Assembly: GCA_022777285.1 (NCBI GenBank)
Contig: JALFGN010000105.1
Span: 1-64,000, forward strand
DNA length: 64,000 nt
Direction of reading: 5' to 3'
DNA from: Blautia sp.
GTDB taxonomy: Bacteria > Bacillota > Clostridia > Lachnospirales > Lachnospiraceae
The first letter of the stretch is position 1. The number at the start of each line of letters is the position of its first letter. Below, in pieces: positions 18,100-27,088 of this stretch. A program made the translations under genes and the position numbers. The notes under the pieces were generated by a model, which had not been told where the DNA came from, ran no database searches, and saw only the letters and a program-made list of their open reading frames with translations.

Positions 18100-18836
18100 A
18101 TCGAAAGGAATTTTTGGAACAGCTGGAGCGGCTGCTCTATGATATTCCGCCCCAGGAGCGGGAAGCAGCGCTGGATTATTACAGCAGTTACTTTGATGAA
18201 GCAGGAGAAGAAAAAGAATCATCGGTGATTCAGGAACTTGGAAGTCCGGGAAAGGTGGCTGCGATCATCAAGGCGGATCTGAAGGAGAATGAAAACAATC
18301 ATTATGGAGAATATACCGAATATGGATATAGCGATGAACGTTTTGATTATCGGGAGATGCCGGAAGGACCTTACAGAGATGCGCGGAAATATTATGAAAA
18401 TCCCGGGCCGGAAAATCGGGATGGTTATTATGGAAAAGGAAAAAGAAATAAAAACGGTGTTATGTGGGGACTTCTGATCGTACTGGCCATTCTCACCTGT
18501 CCGGTATGGGGTGGTGTCCTGATGGGAATCGTGGGTGTGTTGATTGGTTTGGCAGCCGGAGTGTTTGGAATTGTTGTGGCGATTCTCGGATGTGGAGCCG
18601 GACTCTGTATCGGTGGAATCGGCATGGTGATTTATGCAATCATCCACTTGCTTTCCACACCGGCAGTTGCAGTTGCTTTTTCCGGACTTGGTATGGCAGC
18701 AACCGCTATTGGAATCCTGTTGATACTGGCATTTTTATGGATTGTATGTAAAGGGATGCCGGTAGTTTTTCGGTTTTGTGTAGATCTGATTCAGAGAATT
18801 TTTCACAGGGGAATTCGGGGAGGTGAACAGTTATGA
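18096..18836 (+). CDS. DUF1700 (HAAS domain) membrane protein
   Basis: 246 aa. The N-terminus is the helical HAAS/DUF1700 domain (FLEQLERLLYDIPPQEREAA ... VIQELGSPGKVAAII), which in this family partners a PadR regulator. A Tyr/Asp-rich linker (residues about 70-110) leads to four hydrophobic segments rich in Gly and Ile (residues about 115-225). It overlaps the PadR gene and, by 4 bases, the DUF4097 gene. Likely a membrane sensor that titrates PadR; this is inference from genomic context of the family. Confidence 0.85.
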   Translation: MNRKEFLEQLERLLYDIPPQEREAALDYYSSYFDEAGEEKESSVIQELGSPGKVAAIIKADLKENENNHYGEYTEYGYSDERFDYREMPEGPYRDARKYYENPGPENRDGYYGKGKRNKNGVMWGLLIVLAILTCPVWGGVLMGIVGVLIGLAAGVFGIVVAILGCGAGLCIGGIGMVIYAIIHLLSTPAVAVAFSGLGMAATAIGILLILAFLWIVCKGMPVVFRFCVDLIQRIFHRGIRGGEQL

Positions 18837-19687
18837 AGAAATTCACAAAAATATGCCTGATCCTTGCGGCAGTCATGGGAGTTACGGGAGGCGTGCTCTT
18901 TGCAGTGGGAATCGCTATGGGAGCAGACTGGAAGTCTGTGCAGTATGCAGCAGTGGATTTGGATCTTCCTTGGGGACATTATGACAATGGAAAAGTCAGT
19001 TCCGGAGATTTCAATGACAGCAAAAAAGAGCTGGACACAGAAGCGGTGGAAGAACGGGAATATTCTCCGGAAGAGGTATCTGCACTTCATATTGATGTGA
19101 AAAAAGCATATGTATCCATTGTAAATACAAAAGAAAACAACATCCGTGTGAAGCTTTACAGCAAAGAAGATGTTGTGGAATATGACAGGACAGACAGAGA
19201 GTTGAAGATTGAAAGAGAAACGGATCATGCACAGAAGCATCCCATAAGGATTGAAATTCCGGAAGGAATGACACTGGAAGAAGCAGATATCAGTGTCGGC
19301 GGAGGAATCCTGGAACTGGAATCTCTGGAGGCCGGGGAACTTGATATCAGTGTAGGAGCCGGAACGGTGACAGTAACGCAAGGGTTAAAAGCTTCTGACT
19401 GCAGTATAGAGACGGGAGCCGGAACAATGGAGATTGCTTTTCTGGATGCTGTCCGTACACAGATGGAGTGTGGGATGGGTACCATAGATGCCGTTTTGGC
19501 AGAGAATGTGGATGCTTACTTTATGCAGGCAGATTGCGGTGTTGGAACCGTTACTGTCGGTGCAGAGAGTCACAGCGGTATCGCTTCTTTTACCAGAGGA
19601 AACACAAATGCCGCAAGGAATATGGAAATAGAGTGTGGAATGGGAACTGTAAACGTATTGTTTCATGACAGTGAGTCAGAATTATAA
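18833..19687 (+). CDS. DUF4097 beta-helix (putative adhesin) protein
   Basis: 284 aa. One N-terminal membrane segment (residues about 5-26), then a DUF4097-type repeated beta structure with Gly-rich turns (ISVGGGILELESLEAGELDI, SVGAGTVTV, CGVGTVTVG, ECGMGTVNV). The repeat of about 20 residues predicts a right-handed beta-helix or beta-roll on the extracellular side. Last coupled gene of the PadR-DUF1700-DUF4097 set. Function unknown; members of such operons are linked to envelope stress responses. Confidence 0.83.
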   Translation: MKKFTKICLILAAVMGVTGGVLFAVGIAMGADWKSVQYAAVDLDLPWGHYDNGKVSSGDFNDSKKELDTEAVEEREYSPEEVSALHIDVKKAYVSIVNTKENNIRVKLYSKEDVVEYDRTDRELKIERETDHAQKHPIRIEIPEGMTLEEADISVGGGILELESLEAGELDISVGAGTVTVTQGLKASDCSIETGAGTMEIAFLDAVRTQMECGMGTIDAVLAENVDAYFMQADCGVGTVTVGAESHSGIASFTRGNTNAARNMEIECGMGTVNVLFHDSESEL

Positions 19688-19702
19688 TGAGGAGGAGTTT
19701 GT

Positions 19703-19888
19703 ATGTCAGATAAAAGATTGTATCGTTCATCAACCAATTATATGCTTGCAGGTGTCTGCGGCGGTATAGCAGAATATTTTAACATTGACCCGACACTGGT
19801 GAGACTTGCATGGGTAATTTTAAGTTGTATAGGTATGGGAACGGGAATCGTTGCCTATATCATTGCTGCGATTATTATTCCGAAATAA
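19703..19888 (+). CDS. PspC-domain membrane protein
   Basis: 61 aa, close to the minimal PspC domain: KRLYRSSTNYMLAGVCGGIA, EYFNIDPTLVRLAW, then one membrane helix to the end. PspC domains belong to phage-shock/envelope-stress systems. AGGAGG before the ATG, 15 bp after the DUF4097 gene, so it joins the PadR-led operon. Confidence 0.92.
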   Translation: MSDKRLYRSSTNYMLAGVCGGIAEYFNIDPTLVRLAWVILSCIGMGTGIVAYIIAAIIIPK

Positions 19889-19891
19889 ATC

Positions 19892-19921
19892 GTATAAAAC
19901 AGGAAAAAGCTGGAAATACTT
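19892..19921 (+). promoter_or_regulatory. Possible sigma-G-type promoter for the SASP gene
   Basis: GTATA (19892-19896), 18 bp, AATACTT (19915-19921), compared with sigma-G GHATR and CATNHTA: the -35 matches, the -10 matches five of seven. A forespore promoter is expected for a SASP gene, but the match is imperfect. Confidence 0.45.
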
Positions 19922-19947
19922 CTATATGCATAAAGGAGTGTAGAAGT

Positions 19948-20148
19948 ATGAACAGAAAAAAAGAGGAGAAAATAGATCTGACAAAGATCGCTCCGGAAGA
20001 AAAAGTGAAATATGAAATCGCCCGGGAACTGGGACTTCTGGATCAGGTTCTTGAAAGCGGATGGAAGAGTCTTTCTGCAAAGGAGACCGGAAGAATCGGA
20101 GGCATTATGACCAAGAGAAAAAGAGAACAGAAGAAAAACCAGGCTTGA
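19948..20148 (+). CDS. Small acid-soluble spore protein, alpha/beta type
   Basis: 66 aa spore DNA-binding protein. It has the family signature KYEIARELGL (with the Glu-Ile bond cut by the germination protease GPR in this family) and a second conserved region, GWKSLSAKETGRIGG, followed by a basic tail. ATG 19948 follows AAAGGAG; a longer frame upstream is not real. It lies just after the PspC gene but has its own possible forespore promoter. The stop codon overlaps the -35 of the next promoter. Confidence 0.87.
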   Translation: MNRKKEEKIDLTKIAPEEKVKYEIARELGLLDQVLESGWKSLSAKETGRIGGIMTKRKREQKKNQA

Positions 20149-20173
20149 CGCAGTGCCTGCGAAATGGTAACAT
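20145..20173 (+). promoter_or_regulatory. Sigma-A promoter of the cobalamin riboswitch transcript
   Basis: TTGACG (20145-20150), 17 bp, TAACAT (20168-20173) with an extended TGG before the -10. TATAAT at 20182-20187 is an alternative -10 without a good -35. The transcript should start near 20180, just ahead of the aptamer. Confidence 0.68.
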
Positions 20174-20194
20174 AAAGCTAGTATAATTCCATAG

Positions 20195-20370
20195 AACTGT
20201 TGAGTGCATCTGTGTCGACCGCACGGCACCGGTGAAAAGGGAATCAGGTGAGAGGCCTGAGCGAGCCGGTCACTGTATATGAGGAGCGATGCCGAAGATA
20301 CCCATTGTACATGCCTGTATGAGAAGGGCGGCAAAGCGTGGATCCATGAGCCAGGAAACCTGCTTAACAG
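20195..20370 (+). promoter_or_regulatory. Cobalamin (B12) riboswitch aptamer
   Basis: Canonical elements in order: GAAAAGGGAATC (20234-20245), CAGGTGAGAGGCCTGAGCG hairpin region, GGTCACTG (20268-20275), GGAGCGATGCCGAAG, GAAGGGCGGCAAAG (20322-20335) and the B12 box GAGCCAGGAAACCTGC (20348-20363). It would bind adenosylcobalamin or a related form. Boundaries are approximate. No cobalamin-related gene follows: the RNA meets a terminator at 20506 and then the valS leader. Confidence 0.9.
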
Positions 20371-20476
20371 CAGTAAGGTGAAAAACTTCCGTGCCAGAGT
20401 TTGATATCTGTATTTATATGGAATGCCAGAGGCTGGAACCTGAATTTATAGAATTATGCGACTGATTAAACGGCCA

Positions 20477-20494
20477 GGGGAGCTTAGGCTCCCC
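20477..20494 (+). other. GC-rich hairpin downstream of the riboswitch
   Basis: GGGGAGC (20477-20483) pairs perfectly with GCTCCCC (20488-20494) around a UUAG loop. It has no T run, so it is not a terminator itself. It lies between the aptamer and the terminator and could be part of the switching structure. Confidence 0.6.
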
Positions 20495-20505
20495 GAAGAA
20501 ATTTC

Positions 20506-20538
20506 AATGAATCGGCAGAGATGTCGATTCATTTTTTG
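20506..20538 (+). terminator. Terminator ending the riboswitch transcript
   Basis: AATGAATCG (20506-20514) pairs with CGATTCATT (20525-20533), followed by TTTTT. It lies about 140 bases after the B12 box and just before the valS promoter. The 20371-20505 stretch holds no credible gene, only a 15-codon frame without a ribosome binding site. Confidence 0.8.
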
Positions 20539-20539
20539 C

Positions 20540-20568
20540 TTGACAAAAAGAAACAATATGATTATGAT
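20540..20568 (+). promoter_or_regulatory. Sigma-A promoter for the valS T-box leader
   Basis: TTGACA (20540-20545), exactly 17 bp, TATGAT (20563-20568). This near-consensus promoter starts the T-box leader near 20575 independently of the upstream riboswitch. Confidence 0.85.
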
Positions 20569-20574
20569 GAAGTT

Positions 20575-20835
20575 TAGAAAAAGGTAAGGAAGAAGAGGAG
20601 TACGTCCCGGGAACTGACAGAGAGAATGGCCATAAGCTGAAAGGCTGTTTCGGGAAAAAGGGCGGAAGGTAGCTTCGGAACCGGAATACCCAAGGGCTGT
20701 GAAAACAGAGTTTTCTGCCTGTGTAAGTATTCACGTCTGGTCAGCGTTAACAGACTTTAAGTGAGAAACCAAGGTGGTACCGCGGATATTGTTCGCCCTT
20801 TACAGTTTGATGCTGTGAAGGGATTTTTTAATTTT
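20575..20835 (+). promoter_or_regulatory. T-box leader (tRNA-Val sensing) with terminator
   Basis: The diagnostic T-box AAGGTGGTACCGCGG lies at 20771-20785. It is followed by the terminator CCCTTTACAG (20796-20805) paired with CTGTGAAGGG (20813-20822) and six T. Upstream is a long stem I region with AGUA-like and GAA-rich loops. A GTA triplet at 20669-20671, followed by a purine, could be the valine specifier, but I did not fold the RNA. Uncharged tRNA-Val would stabilise the antiterminator and switch on valS. Confidence 0.9.
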
Positions 20836-20882
20836 ACAGATGAGAAAGCGGTAAGAAAACAGGTCAAATAAAGGAGGAAGCC

Positions 20883-23531
20883 ATGAGCAAAGAACTTGCA
20901 AAGACTTATGACCCGAAAGGTCTGGAAGAAAGAATATACCAGAAATGGCTGGATAACAAGTATTTCCATGCAGAAGTAAACAGAGACAAAAAACCATTTA
21001 CCATTGTAATGCCGCCGCCGAATGTAACCGGACAGCTTCATATGGGACATGCACTGGATGAGACCATGCAGGATATTCTGATTCGTTTCAAAAGAATGCA
21101 GGGATATGAGGCACTGTGGCAGCCGGGCACAGACCATGCAGCCATTGCTACAGAAGTAAAAGTAATTGAAAAATTAAAAGAACAGGGTATCGACAAAGAT
21201 GAGATCGGTCGTGAAGAGTTCCTGAAACATGCATGGGCATGGAAGGAAGAATACGGCGGAAAGATCATTAATCAGCTGAAAAAACTCGGTGCATCTGCAG
21301 ACTGGGACAGAGAACGTTTCACGATGGACGAAGGCTGTTCAAAAGCAGTTCAGGAAGTATTTATCCGTTTATATGAAAAAGGATACATTTATAAAGGCTC
21401 CAGAATCATTAACTGGTGTCCGGTATGTCAGACTTCCATTTCCGATGCGGAAGTAGAGCATGAAGATCAGGACGGATTCTTCTGGCATATTAATTACCCG
21501 ATCGCGGGGGAAGAAGGTCGTTTTGTGGAAATCGCAACCACTCGTCCGGAGACTCTGCTGGGTGATACAGCAGTTGCTGTAAATCCGGATGATGACAGAT
21601 ACAAAGATCTCATTGGAAAGATGTTGAAACTCCCTTTGACAGACAGAGAGATTCCGGTGATTGCAGATGAATATGTAGACAAAGAATTCGGAACCGGATG
21701 CGTAAAGATCACACCTGCACATGACCCGAATGACTTTGAAGTAGGAAAACGCCATAATCTGGAAGAAATCAATATCATGAATGACGATGCTACCATCAAC
21801 GAACTGGGCGGCAAATATGCAGGCATGGATCGTTATGAAGCAAGAAAAGCCATGGTAAAAGATCTGGAAGAACAGGGACTTCTGGTGAAAGTAGTTCCGC
21901 ATTCACACAGCGTTGGAACGCATGACCGCTGCGGTACAACCGTAGAACCGATGATCAAACCACAGTGGTTTGTAAGAATGAAAGAAATGGGCGAGGCTGC
22001 AATGCAGACTCTGAAAGACGGTAATCTGAAATTTGTTCCGGAACGATTTGACAAGATTTACATGCACTGGCTGGAAAATATCCGCGACTGGTGTATTTCC
22101 CGTCAGCTCTGGTGGGGACACAGAATCCCTGCATATTACTGTGACAAATGCGGAGAAGTTGTAGTAGCCCGTGAGATGCCTTCTGTATGTCCGAAGTGTG
22201 GATGTGAACATCTGACTCAGGATGAGGATACACTGGATACCTGGTTCTCCTCTGCATTATGGCCGTTCTCTACACTTGGATGGCCGGATCAGACAGAAGA
22301 ACTGGAATACTTCTATCCAACCGATGTACTGGTAACCGGATATGATATTATCTTCTTCTGGGTAATCCGAATGGTATTCTCAGGTCTGGAACAGACAGGA
22401 AAGACACCGTTCCATCATGTACTGATTCATGGTCTTGTACGTGATTCCCAGGGACGTAAGATGAGTAAATCCCTTGGAAACGGAATCGATCCCCTTGAAG
22501 TAATTGACAAATATGGTGCAGATGCCCTGCGTCTTACACTGATGACCGGAAATGCACCTGGAAATGATATGCGTTTCTACTGGGAAAGAGTAGAAGCCAG
22601 CCGAAACTTTGCTAATAAAGTATGGAATGCTTCCCGTTTCATTATGATGAATCTGGAAAAAGCAGAAATCAGTCAGGACATCGATCTGAATACATTGACC
22701 GGTGCAGATAAATGGATTCTCTCCAAAGTAAACAAACTGGCTCAGGAAGTAACCGAAAATATGGATAAATATGAGCTGGGTATTGCCGTTCAGAAAGTAT
22801 ATGATTTTATCTGGGAAGAATTCTGCGACTGGTATATCGAAATGGTAAAACCGAGACTCTATAATGATGAAGATACAACAAAAGCAGCTGCATTATGGAC
22901 ACTGAAAACGGTTCTGTCAAACGCACTGAAACTGCTTCATCCATATATGCCTTTCATCACGGAAGAAATCTACTGCACCCTGTGTCCGGAAGAAGAATCC
23001 ATTATGATCTCCTCCTGGCCGGTTGTAAAAGAGGAGTGGAAGTTTGAAGCAGATGAGCATGCGGTAGAAATCATGAAAGAGGCAGTCAGAAGCATCCGAA
23101 ATGTACGTACCGGTATGAATGTTCCTCCGAGCAAAAAAGCAAAAGTATTTGTTGTCTCCGAAGAGGAAGAAATCCGTCAGATTTTTGAGAATGGAAAAGT
23201 ATTCTTTGCAACCCTTGGTTATGCCAGTGAAGTTTTGATTCAGGCAAACAAAGAGGGCATCGGAGAGGATGCCGTATCTGCTGTGACTTCAAAGGCAGTC
23301 ATTTATATGCCTTTTGCAGAACTGGTAGATATTGAAAAAGAGATTGAACGTCTTCACAAAGAAGAAGAAAAACTGAAAAAAGAGCTGGCACGTGTCAACG
23401 GAATGCTGAACAATGAACGTTTCATCAGCAAAGCACCGGAAAGCAAAGTTGCCGAAGAAAAAGCAAAACTGGAAAAATACACAAATATGATGGAACAGGT
23501 AAAAGAAAGATTGAAACAGCTGGGAAAATAA
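20883..23531 (+). CDS. valS: Valyl-tRNA synthetase
   Basis: Class I aminoacyl-tRNA synthetase charging tRNA-Val, 882 aa. Signature motifs: [14 protein letters not shown] (HIGH type) and KMSKSLGNG (KMSKS). The editing domain has the [16 protein letters not shown] region, and a zinc-ribbon-like insert is visible (CDKCGEVV ... CPKCGCEHL). The C-terminus is the coiled-coil arm typical of ValRS ([20 protein letters not shown]). AAAGGAGG precedes the ATG. It is controlled by the T-box leader and followed after 22 bp, without a terminator, by the LtaS-like gene. Confidence 0.98.
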   Translation: MSKELAKTYDPKGLEERIYQKWLDNKYFHAEVNRDKKPFTIVMPPPNVTGQLHMGHALDETMQDILIRFKRMQGYEALWQPGTDHAAIATEVKVIEKLKEQGIDKDEIGREEFLKHAWAWKEEYGGKIINQLKKLGASADWDRERFTMDEGCSKAVQEVFIRLYEKGYIYKGSRIINWCPVCQTSISDAEVEHEDQDGFFWHINYPIAGEEGRFVEIATTRPETLLGDTAVAVNPDDDRYKDLIGKMLKLPLTDREIPVIADEYVDKEFGTGCVKITPAHDPNDFEVGKRHNLEEINIMNDDATINELGGKYAGMDRYEARKAMVKDLEEQGLLVKVVPHSHSVGTHDRCGTTVEPMIKPQWFVRMKEMGEAAMQTLKDGNLKFVPERFDKIYMHWLENIRDWCISRQLWWGHRIPAYYCDKCGEVVVAREMPSVCPKCGCEHLTQDEDTLDTWFSSALWPFSTLGWPDQTEELEYFYPTDVLVTGYDIIFFWVIRMVFSGLEQTGKTPFHHVLIHGLVRDSQGRKMSKSLGNGIDPLEVIDKYGADALRLTLMTGNAPGNDMRFYWERVEASRNFANKVWNASRFIMMNLEKAEISQDIDLNTLTGADKWILSKVNKLAQEVTENMDKYELGIAVQKVYDFIWEEFCDWYIEMVKPRLYNDEDTTKAAALWTLKTVLSNALKLLHPYMPFITEEIYCTLCPEEESIMISSWPVVKEEWKFEADEHAVEIMKEAVRSIRNVRTGMNVPPSKKAKVFVVSEEEEIRQIFENGKVFFATLGYASEVLIQANKEGIGEDAVSAVTSKAVIYMPFAELVDIEKEIERLHKEEEKLKKELARVNGMLNNERFISKAPESKVAEEKAKLEKYTNMMEQVKERLKQLGK

Positions 23532-23553
23532 ACCGCTGACAGGAGAAAAAATT

Positions 23554-25650
23554 TTGAAATCCACGAAAAAAAAGTGTATTAAAATTTTAAATTTATTTTC
23601 TGTACCACTGCAGATGCTTGCATGTATGCTGGGCTATTTTCTGATTGAAACCATATCCAGGCACTCTTTTGCAGAAGCCTATACATTTATGATGGAAAAA
23701 CCGCTGGTTTTTCTGTATAACTCGTTTCTTATTTTTACTACTACATTGATTGTGTATCTGGTAAGAAGAAGAATCTTTGTAAGAGTTCTGTTAGTGATTT
23801 TCTGGATTGGTCTTGGGGTAATCAATGGTGTGCTTCTCGCAAACAGAGTCACACCATTTACCGGCCCGGATCTCCATTTGATTACGGATGCTTTTAAGAT
23901 CGCCAACAAGTATTTGTCACCCTTTTTCTTTGTGATTGTGGTAATTATAGCCATACTGGTAGCGGCAGGGCTTGTGCTTCTGCTGATCAAAGGGCCGATT
24001 TACAGAGGAAAACTCATGTATCGAGTGAATATTCCTCTGATTCTGGCCGGGGTTCTGCTTTTTGCAGGAACGACAAAGCTGGCATTGGAGAAACGTGTCC
24101 TTTCTAATTATTTTGGAAATATTGCATTTGCATATCAGGATTATGGATATCCCTACTGTCTTGCAACTACCATTTTCAATACCGGTATCAGTTGCCCGAG
24201 AGATTATTCGGAAGACACCATAGAGACAATCCAGAACAGTGAAACTACGTTGGAAGAGACCAAAGAAGAGAGACCGAATATTATCTTCCTGCAGTTGGAA
24301 TCCTTTTTTGATCCGACACTGGTGAATTTCCTTGATATATCGGAAGATCCCATTCCGAATTTCCGGAAACTGATGGAAGAATATTCCTCCGGATATTTTA
24401 AAGTTCCTTCCGTGGGAGCCGGTACTGCAAATACAGAATTTGAAACCATTACGGGTATGAGTCTGAGATATTTTGGACCGGGCGAATATCCTTATAAGAG
24501 TATTCTGAGAGAGACCACCTGTGAAAGTGCGCCTTATGTACTGAAAGATTTGGGATACCGTACGCATGCCATTCATAATAATGAAGCGAATTTTTATGGA
24601 CGGCGCAGTGTCTTTGCAAATTTGGGATTTGATACCTTTACTTCCGAAGAATATATGGCAGAACAGGATGATACAAACCCAAATGACTGGATGCGGGACA
24701 GAAATCTGACTAAATATATTATAGAAGCGCTGGAAGAAACGGAAGATCCGGATTATATTTATACCATTTCGGTACAGGGACATGGAGATTATCCGGAAGA
24801 ACCTATGATCGATAATCCAAAGATTACGGTGACCGGCGGCGAAAGCGACGCAGTCAATAATAAATGGGAGTATTACTGCAACCAGATTTATGAAATGGAT
24901 CAGTTTGTAAAAGAACTGACAGATACCTTATCCGAATATGACGAAGATGTGGTTCTGGTTATGTATGGAGATCATCTTCCGACTATGGGGCTTACCGTAT
25001 CCGATCTGGAAAATCGCTATCTGTTCCAGACAGAATATGTAATCTGGGATAATATGGGATTAAAGAAAAAGGATATGAATCTTGCATCTTATCAGATGGC
25101 AGCAGAAGTGATGGACCGGGTAGGCATCCACGAAGGAAATGTATTTCGTTTCCATCAGGCAAGAAGACAGACAAGAGATTATCAGGTGGATCTGGAACTC
25201 CTTCAGTATGACATTCTCTATGGAAAACAGTATGTCTATGGAGGAACAGGCCCTTATCAAAGAGTCAAACTGCATCTTGGCGTAAAAGATACGGTGTTTG
25301 ATAAAATCGAAAAGATTTCGGACGGAAGGTATTACGTTACCGGAGAAAACTTTACCCAGTCTGCCTATGTGGAAATTAATGAGGAACTGGTGGATGCGAC
25401 ATTTATCAGTCCTACCACATTGCTTTTGTCAGATGTGGAATTGAAAGACGGAGATAAAGTAGATGTGGCAATTCGAAGCAACAGTTCCACCAGAAAGGTT
25501 CTTACCAGAACTGCAAGGCAGATTTATCACGAAGAGATCAAACCGGTTATTGATGTACCTGCAGATGCATCAGCGGAAAATACAAACGCAGAAGAAACTG
25601 GTTCGGAAGAAAATACTCCGGAAACTGATCAGACAGAAGGCGCAGAATAA
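23554..25650 (+). CDS. LtaS-type membrane phosphoglycerol transferase/sulfatase
   Basis: 698 aa. Five hydrophobic segments (residues about 12-176) carry an extracellular sulfatase-fold domain of the lipoteichoic acid synthase/MdoB group: NIIFLQLESFFDP, GAGTANTEFETITG with the probable catalytic Thr291, VQGHGDYPEEP and VMYGDHLPTMG. It probably transfers glycerol-phosphate from phosphatidylglycerol to a glycolipid or polymer. The start is TTG with AGGAG 8 bases upstream. The end is an acidic Thr/Glu/Asn-rich tail (about 35 residues). It follows valS closely and ends at a strong terminator. The exact polymer is unknown. Confidence 0.88.
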   Translation: MKSTKKKCIKILNLFSVPLQMLACMLGYFLIETISRHSFAEAYTFMMEKPLVFLYNSFLIFTTTLIVYLVRRRIFVRVLLVIFWIGLGVINGVLLANRVTPFTGPDLHLITDAFKIANKYLSPFFFVIVVIIAILVAAGLVLLLIKGPIYRGKLMYRVNIPLILAGVLLFAGTTKLALEKRVLSNYFGNIAFAYQDYGYPYCLATTIFNTGISCPRDYSEDTIETIQNSETTLEETKEERPNIIFLQLESFFDPTLVNFLDISEDPIPNFRKLMEEYSSGYFKVPSVGAGTANTEFETITGMSLRYFGPGEYPYKSILRETTCESAPYVLKDLGYRTHAIHNNEANFYGRRSVFANLGFDTFTSEEYMAEQDDTNPNDWMRDRNLTKYIIEALEETEDPDYIYTISVQGHGDYPEEPMIDNPKITVTGGESDAVNNKWEYYCNQIYEMDQFVKELTDTLSEYDEDVVLVMYGDHLPTMGLTVSDLENRYLFQTEYVIWDNMGLKKKDMNLASYQMAAEVMDRVGIHEGNVFRFHQARRQTRDYQVDLELLQYDILYGKQYVYGGTGPYQRVKLHLGVKDTVFDKIEKISDGRYYVTGENFTQSAYVEINEELVDATFISPTTLLLSDVELKDGDKVDVAIRSNSSTRKVLTRTARQIYHEEIKPVIDVPADASAENTNAEETGSEENTPETDQTEGAE

Positions 25651-25686
25651 AAAAAATTTGCAACCGACATAATTTGCTTGCATATT

Positions 25687-25752
25687 GTCACCGCTTCATT
25701 ATAATGATAAGTGACCCTTGTCATTATGAGAAAGCGGTGACTTTCTTTTTTT
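25687..25752 (+). terminator. Terminator after the LtaS-like gene
   Basis: GTCACCGCTT (25687-25696) pairs with AAGCGGTGAC (25732-25741); an inner stem from AATGA/TCATT extends it. A run of T follows to 25752. Confidence 0.9.
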
Positions 25753-25786
25753 AAGGGGAGACAAAAGAAGGAAAGAAGGATAAATT

Positions 25787-27088
25787 TTGTTTACATATGA
25801 AGAAGCAGTAACATACATTGAAGAAATTCCGAAATTTACCAAAAAGAACAAGCTGGATCATACCAGAAAATGTCTGGATATGCTTGGAAGTCCGGATAAA
25901 AACAGAAAGATTATACATGTAGCAGGAACCAATGGAAAGGGAAGTGTCTGTGCGTTTCTTTCCACTATGCTGGAAGAAGGCGGCCTGAAATGTGGCCTTT
26001 TTACTTCTCCGCATCTGATGAAGATCAATGAACGGTTTCAGATTAACGAAGTGATGGTTTCCGATGAGGAATTTCTGAAAGCGTTTTTGGCGGTGAAAGA
26101 ATTGTCTGATCGCCTGGTAGAGCAGGGAGATTATCATCCTACGTATTTTGAATTTCTGTTTCTTATGGGAATGATGATCTTTGACCAGGCAGATGTGGAT
26201 GTTCTGGTTCTGGAAACAGGGCTTGGCGGAAGATTGGATGCTACAAATTCAGTGAGAAATCCGCTGGCCTGTGTGATCACTTCCATCAGCCTGGATCATG
26301 TAGAATATCTGGGAAACACAATCCCTGAAATTGCAGGAGAAAAGGCAGGAATCATTAAGGCAGGCGTACCGGTTATTTTTGATGGAAACAATCAGGAAGC
26401 GGCGCAGGTGATCAAAGAGAAAGCGAAGGAGTTGGGATGTCCCTATTATGAAGTGAAATCAGACAGCCAGAAAATGCTTTCTTATACACCGGATGGGATT
26501 TCTTTTACCTATGATTCTGCAATTTATGGTACAATAGACTTGTTCGTACCTTTTATTGCGAAATATCAGATGATGAATGCTGCTCTGGCAGCAGAAACCA
26601 TGGGTGTTTTAAAGGAATTTCATAAAATAGAAAAGCAGACTTTAAAAGCCGGAATGGAGCATACGAAATGGCAGGGAAGAATGGAGACCGTATTGCCGGG
26701 AGTGATTGTGGACGGGGCCCATAATGAGGACGGGATTGCCAGATTTGTGGAAACGGTTCGTTATTTTCAGGATGATTATTCCATTACCTTGCTGTTTGCA
26801 ACCGTTTCGGATAAAGAGTTTGGAGATATGATTCGAAAAATCTGCAGCGGTCTTCATTTTACAAATGTCATCGTAACAGAAATCTGGGGAAGCAGAAAAC
26901 AGTCATCCGAAGAACTGGCAGAACTTTTCCGTGAAAATGGCTGCAATCAGGTATGTGCACAGCCGGATCCGGAGAAAGCATTTGATCAGGCATATGAGCA
27001 AAAAGGCGACGGACTGTTATTTGTCGTAGGTTCTTTGTATCTTGTAGGGGAGATTAAAGACTACATAAGGAGGAAAAAATATGATTAA
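25787..27088 (+). CDS. folC: Folylpolyglutamate synthase / dihydrofolate synthase
   Basis: Mur-ligase-family enzyme adding glutamate to folates, 433 aa. P-loop VAGTNGKGSVCAFL, the second ATP-site region LETGLGGRLDATN, then SLDHVEYLGNTI and GEKAGIIK are typical. The C-terminal domain begins around GRMETVLPGVIVDGAHNEDG. The start is TTG at 25787 with AAGGA upstream; there is no ATG nearby in frame with a ribosome site. Its last 8 bases overlap a small downstream ORF. One enzyme may do both steps, as in many Firmicutes. Confidence 0.95.
   Translation: MFTYEEAVTYIEEIPKFTKKNKLDHTRKCLDMLGSPDKNRKIIHVAGTNGKGSVCAFLSTMLEEGGLKCGLFTSPHLMKINERFQINEVMVSDEEFLKAFLAVKELSDRLVEQGDYHPTYFEFLFLMGMMIFDQADVDVLVLETGLGGRLDATNSVRNPLACVITSISLDHVEYLGNTIPEIAGEKAGIIKAGVPVIFDGNNQEAAQVIKEKAKELGCPYYEVKSDSQKMLSYTPDGISFTYDSAIYGTIDLFVPFIAKYQMMNAALAAETMGVLKEFHKIEKQTLKAGMEHTKWQGRMETVLPGVIVDGAHNEDGIARFVETVRYFQDDYSITLLFATVSDKEFGDMIRKICSGLHFTNVIVTEIWGSRKQSSEELAELFRENGCNQVCAQPDPEKAFDQAYEQKGDGLLFVVGSLYLVGEIKDYIRRKKYD

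Noticed and set aside
20418..20465. 15-codon frame downstream of the B12 aptamer
   Set aside because: No ribosome binding site and no recognisable peptide; mentioned only as part of the unexplained spacer.
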